Source of the DNA: a bacterium | GTDB lineage: Bacteria; Planctomycetota; UBA1135; UBA2386 | DNA length: 7,900 nucleotides | Direction: 5' to 3' | NCBI GenBank assembly: GCA_011051855.1 | Contig: DRKG01000137.1 | Location: 1 to 7,900 of the forward strand | Shown: piece after piece, positions 5,872 through 7,900 of the stretch | Position numbering within the stretch: the first letter of the stretch is position 1 | Layout: the number at the start of each line of letters is the position of its first letter | The notes under the pieces: model-generated | What the model saw: the letters and a program-made list of their open reading frames with translations, nothing else | Told to the model about the DNA's origin: nothing | Database searches by the model: none | Position numbers and translations under genes: made by a program

Positions 5872-5947
5872 GCCGATGTAGCTCAGTTGGTAGAGCAATG
5901 CTTTCGTAAAGCATAGGTCGCGGGTTCGAGTCCCACCATCGGCTCCA
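5872..5947 (+). tRNA. tRNA-Thr, anticodon CGT
   Basis: A 76-base cloverleaf. Acceptor stem GCCGATG (5872-5878) pairs with CATCGGC (5937-5943). D stem is GCTC/GAGC (5881-5884, 5893-5896). Anticodon stem ATGCT/AGCAT (5898-5902, 5910-5914) holds loop TTCGTAA with anticodon CGT at 5905-5907, which reads ACG codons (Thr). The variable loop is AGGTC. T stem GCGGG/CCCAC (5920-5924, 5932-5936) carries loop TTCGAGT. The discriminator is T5944 and the terminal CCA (5945-5947) is encoded. One T-stem pair, C5921 with A5935 (positions 50 and 64), is a mismatch; all other stems are perfect. Confidence 0.97.
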
Positions 5948-5958
5948 TTCGACGCTCG

Positions 5959-5984
5959 CGCGCGGTTCTCGCCGCGCGGCATTT
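5959..5984 (+). terminator. Probable terminator of the tRNA-Thr transcript
   Basis: CGCGCGG (5959-5965) and CCGCGCG (5972-5978) form a perfect 7-bp stem with a TTCTCG loop, 11 bases after the tRNA's CCA. It is followed by GCATTTG, a short T-containing tail. The position and the strong stem support termination; the T tract is poor. Confidence 0.45.
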
Positions 5985-6063
5985 GCCGTCTGGGGCGTGC
6001 TCGCATCTTTTTGGGGCATCGTCGCCATGGCGTCTCGGGTGGCCGCCGGTAAGTTCGGACGCG

Positions 6064-6594
6064 ATGGTCAAGGCATCCGTTCCCGTCTGCATCGCGCTGC
6101 TGTCGGCTGCGTGCGCTGCACCGCCCAAGCACACTCCCGAGCACTACAAGCTGCGTTCTCCGACCGAGTGGGAACGTGAGTCGGAGGGCACGTTCCTCGG
6201 CTCGCTCGCCGGTCTCGATGTGCGCATCGAACTGTTGAGCGGGCGGGCGCCGGTGTTGATGACGGTCGAGAACGTCGGCGAGCAGGCGGCTAAGGTGCGC
6301 GTGGGGCCGTTCACCGGCGTTCGCGAAGTGCCGATCGGCGAGGTGCTGCTGCGGCAGATCGACGCGGGGCCCGAGGGCGGGCCGCCGATGCGCCCGTACG
6401 TGGCGATGCAGGACCTGGGGCTGCAGGCCGGCTGGCGCGCGACCTTCTTCCTCGACCGCCCGCTCGGCCGTCCCCCGAAGCTCGGGGAGTACTTCGACCT
6501 GAGCCTCGAGGTCCAGGACGCGGCGGGCAAGCGCCATCGGCGTGTGCTGCCGATTTCCTGGGAGCGGCGCGAGTACCGCAAGGCGCGCGAGTAG
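6064..6594 (+). CDS. Putative lipoprotein of unknown function
   Basis: A 176-residue protein. Residues 1-17 resemble a lipoprotein signal: K3, a short hydrophobic core, and LLSAAC with the candidate lipidated C17. The -3 residue is Ser, which is tolerated but not the usual Leu, so lipidation is likely rather than certain. The mature part looks beta-rich, with alternating strands such as VLMTVENVG and KVRVGPF followed by a YFDLSLEVQD strand near the end, suggesting an Ig-like sandwich. I recognise no family. Start ATG 6064 lacks a clear ribosome binding site but directly begins the signal; in-frame sequence upstream overlaps the tRNA terminator region. The gene ends three bases before the cardiolipin synthase start, so the two are probably co-transcribed and perhaps translationally coupled. 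Confidence 0.82.
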   Translation: MVKASVPVCIALLSAACAAPPKHTPEHYKLRSPTEWERESEGTFLGSLAGLDVRIELLSGRAPVLMTVENVGEQAAKVRVGPFTGVREVPIGEVLLRQIDAGPEGGPPMRPYVAMQDLGLQAGWRATFFLDRPLGRPPKLGEYFDLSLEVQDAAGKRHRRVLPISWERREYRKARE

Positions 6595-6597
6595 CCG

Positions 6598-7900
6598 ATG
6601 CTCGGCGCGGTGCCGTGGATCGCCGAACTCTCGGTGTGGCACGCGATCGTGATCTCGTTCGCCGTGCTCGGCGAACTGCTGGCGATCGTGTTCGTCTATC
6701 GGGTGTTGGTGCGAGGCGGTTCGCCGGCCAGCACGCTGCTGTGGGTGGCGGTGATCCTGTCGGCGCCGTGGTTGGGGCTGCTGCTCTACTATCTGCTGCC
6801 GCGGCGGCTGCAGTTGCGGCGACTGAAGCGCATGCGGGCCCGCGGGCAGCGGTTGCAGGCGGTGCGGGGCGCGGAGGTCGGCAAGGGGGGCGACGGGGCG
6901 GCGGGCCGGGGCGGCCGCGAGCTGCGCGGGGCGCTCGGTGCGCTGCTGGACGCGGATGTCGGCATCAGCGAAGGCAACACGTTGCGCTGGCTGGCCGGCG
7001 GCGAAGAGTTCTTCGCGGCGGCGCGCACGGCGATCGAGCGGGCGCAGCGTTCCGTGCACTGCGTCGTCTACATCCTGCGGCCGGATGATACCGGCCGGCG
7101 GTTCCTAGCCTGTCTGACTGCTGCCGCCCGTCGCGGAGTGCAGGTGCGCTTGTGCTTCGATTCCTTCGGCAGCTTCGGCCTGCGGACCGCGCACCTCGCC
7201 GAACTGCGGGCGGCCGGAGGGCGGGCGGAGCCGTTCTTGCCGATCCTGTGGAAGCGGCGGCCGTTCACGGTCAATCTGCGCAACCACCGCAAGCTGCTGG
7301 TCATCGACTCCGAAGTCGGCTTCGTCGGCGGCCGCAACATCGCCGACGAATACCGCCTCGATCGGGTCGGCAACCTGCGGCGTTGGTTCGACGCGATGCT
7401 CGAGCTGCGCGGGCCGGTGGTGCAGCAACTGCAAGAGCTGTTCGTGCAGGACTGGTGCACCGCGACCGACGAAGTGATCGCCGATGTCGCCCCGCCCGCG
7501 CCGGCGCCACCGGTGCCGGAGCCGGGTGCAAGCCGGGTCGCGGTCGTCGGCAGCGGCCCCGACCAGGAGTCGCCGAGTCTGCTGTTCGCGCTGGTGCAGG
7601 CGATCACCGATGCCCAGAGCGAGATCGTGCTGCACTCGCCGTATCTGGTGCTGCCGGCGGTGCTGCGCTTCTCGCTCGAGCTGGCCGTCGCGCGCGGCGT
7701 GCTTGTGTCCGTCTACACCAACGGTGCGCGCGCCGAAGCGGCGTTCCTCTACCAGGCGCAGCGGCACCACTACCGGGAGCTGCTGCGGGCCGGCATCGCG
7801 GTGTACGAGACGATCGACGAATACAACCACGCCAAGTTGCTGGTCGTCGACGAGCGCACCGTGCTGGTCGGCAGCGCCAACATGGACCTGCGCAGCGCGC
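6598..7900 (+). CDS. cls: Cardiolipin synthase (phospholipase D superfamily), 3' end outside window
   Basis: Open from ATG 6598 to the window edge, 434 visible residues and no stop. Residues about 14-37 and 44-68 are two membrane helices of the PLDc_N type (STLLWVAVILSAPWLGLLLY, then LLPRR). A Gly/Arg-rich linker covers about 90-110. The first PLD domain carries the HKD motif with H230, K232 and D237, followed by GGRN (244-247). The second carries H411, K413 and D418, followed by GSANMD (425-430). A Pro/Ala-rich linker (298-310) separates them. Paired HKD motifs plus PLDc_N are the signature of bacterial Cls, which condenses two phosphatidylglycerols into cardiolipin and glycerol at the inner membrane. 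E. coli ClsA has 486 residues, so roughly the last 50 are probably missing. There is no strong ribosome binding site; the start lies three bases after the lipoprotein stop, which fits coupled translation. Confidence 0.95.
   Translation, partial: MLGAVPWIAELSVWHAIVISFAVLGELLAIVFVYRVLVRGGSPASTLLWVAVILSAPWLGLLLYYLLPRRLQLRRLKRMRARGQRLQAVRGAEVGKGGDGAAGRGGRELRGALGALLDADVGISEGNTLRWLAGGEEFFAAARTAIERAQRSVHCVVYILRPDDTGRRFLACLTAAARRGVQVRLCFDSFGSFGLRTAHLAELRAAGGRAEPFLPILWKRRPFTVNLRNHRKLLVIDSEVGFVGGRNIADEYRLDRVGNLRRWFDAMLELRGPVVQQLQELFVQDWCTATDEVIADVAPPAPAPPVPEPGASRVAVVGSGPDQESPSLLFALVQAITDAQSEIVLHSPYLVLPAVLRFSLELAVARGVLVSVYTNGARAEAAFLYQAQRHHYRELLRAGIAVYETIDEYNHAKLLVVDERTVLVGSANMDLRSA

Noticed and set aside
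5872..5947. tRNA gene as an integration site for a mobile element
   Set aside because: No integrase gene and no repeated 3' tRNA fragment are visible in the window; the neighbours look like ordinary chromosomal genes.
7105..7830. A 241-codon minus-strand open frame opposite the end of the window
   Set aside because: It is antisense to the second half of cardiolipin synthase, where both HKD motifs are in the plus-strand frame.

Overview
The window is a GC-rich bacterial chromosomal segment with dense coding and ordinary housekeeping-type content. No phage, insertion sequence, integrase or CRISPR array is visible. A planctomycete-like origin is my best guess. It rests on the first gene, whose nidogen-like segment and C-terminal beta-sandwich resemble large secreted proteins of Planctomycetota, and on a secreted HEAT-repeat protein. 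This is inference from style and not a database result; other GC-rich Gram-negative phyla are possible.

Layout, left to right. (1) 1-687, +: the 3' end of a secreted protein gene. (2) 974-1843, +: a membrane-anchored or exported protein with two LysM domains, behind a leader rich in inverted repeats. (3) 1867-1922: four tandem 14-bp units that lie between, and overlap the end of, the convergent LysM and regulator genes. They place stop codons in all six frames. (4) 1912-3276, -: a complete NtrC/NtrX-type sigma-54 response regulator with no kinase gene in view. (5) 3277-3647: a divergent control region. (6) 3648-5747, +: a 699-residue exported HEAT-repeat protein that contains a receiver-like domain lacking the phosphoacceptor Asp, the Thr/Ser and the Lys. 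(7) 5872-5947, +: tRNA-Thr(CGT), with a plausible promoter and terminator. (8) 6064-6594, +: a small putative lipoprotein. (9) 6598 to the window end, +: a cardiolipin synthase truncated by the window edge, three bases after the lipoprotein gene.

The clearest functional unit is the lipoprotein and cardiolipin synthase pair, probably an operon acting at the envelope. The LysM protein, HEAT protein and first gene are also exported or envelope proteins, but nothing in the sequence ties them into one pathway. The regulator and the HEAT gene share an upstream region, so co-regulation is possible but unproven.

The item most worth following up is the receiver-like domain in the HEAT protein. A receiver fold that cannot be phosphorylated, on a protein with a Sec signal peptide, is unexpected. 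The second is the six-frame stop array at the convergent gene ends.
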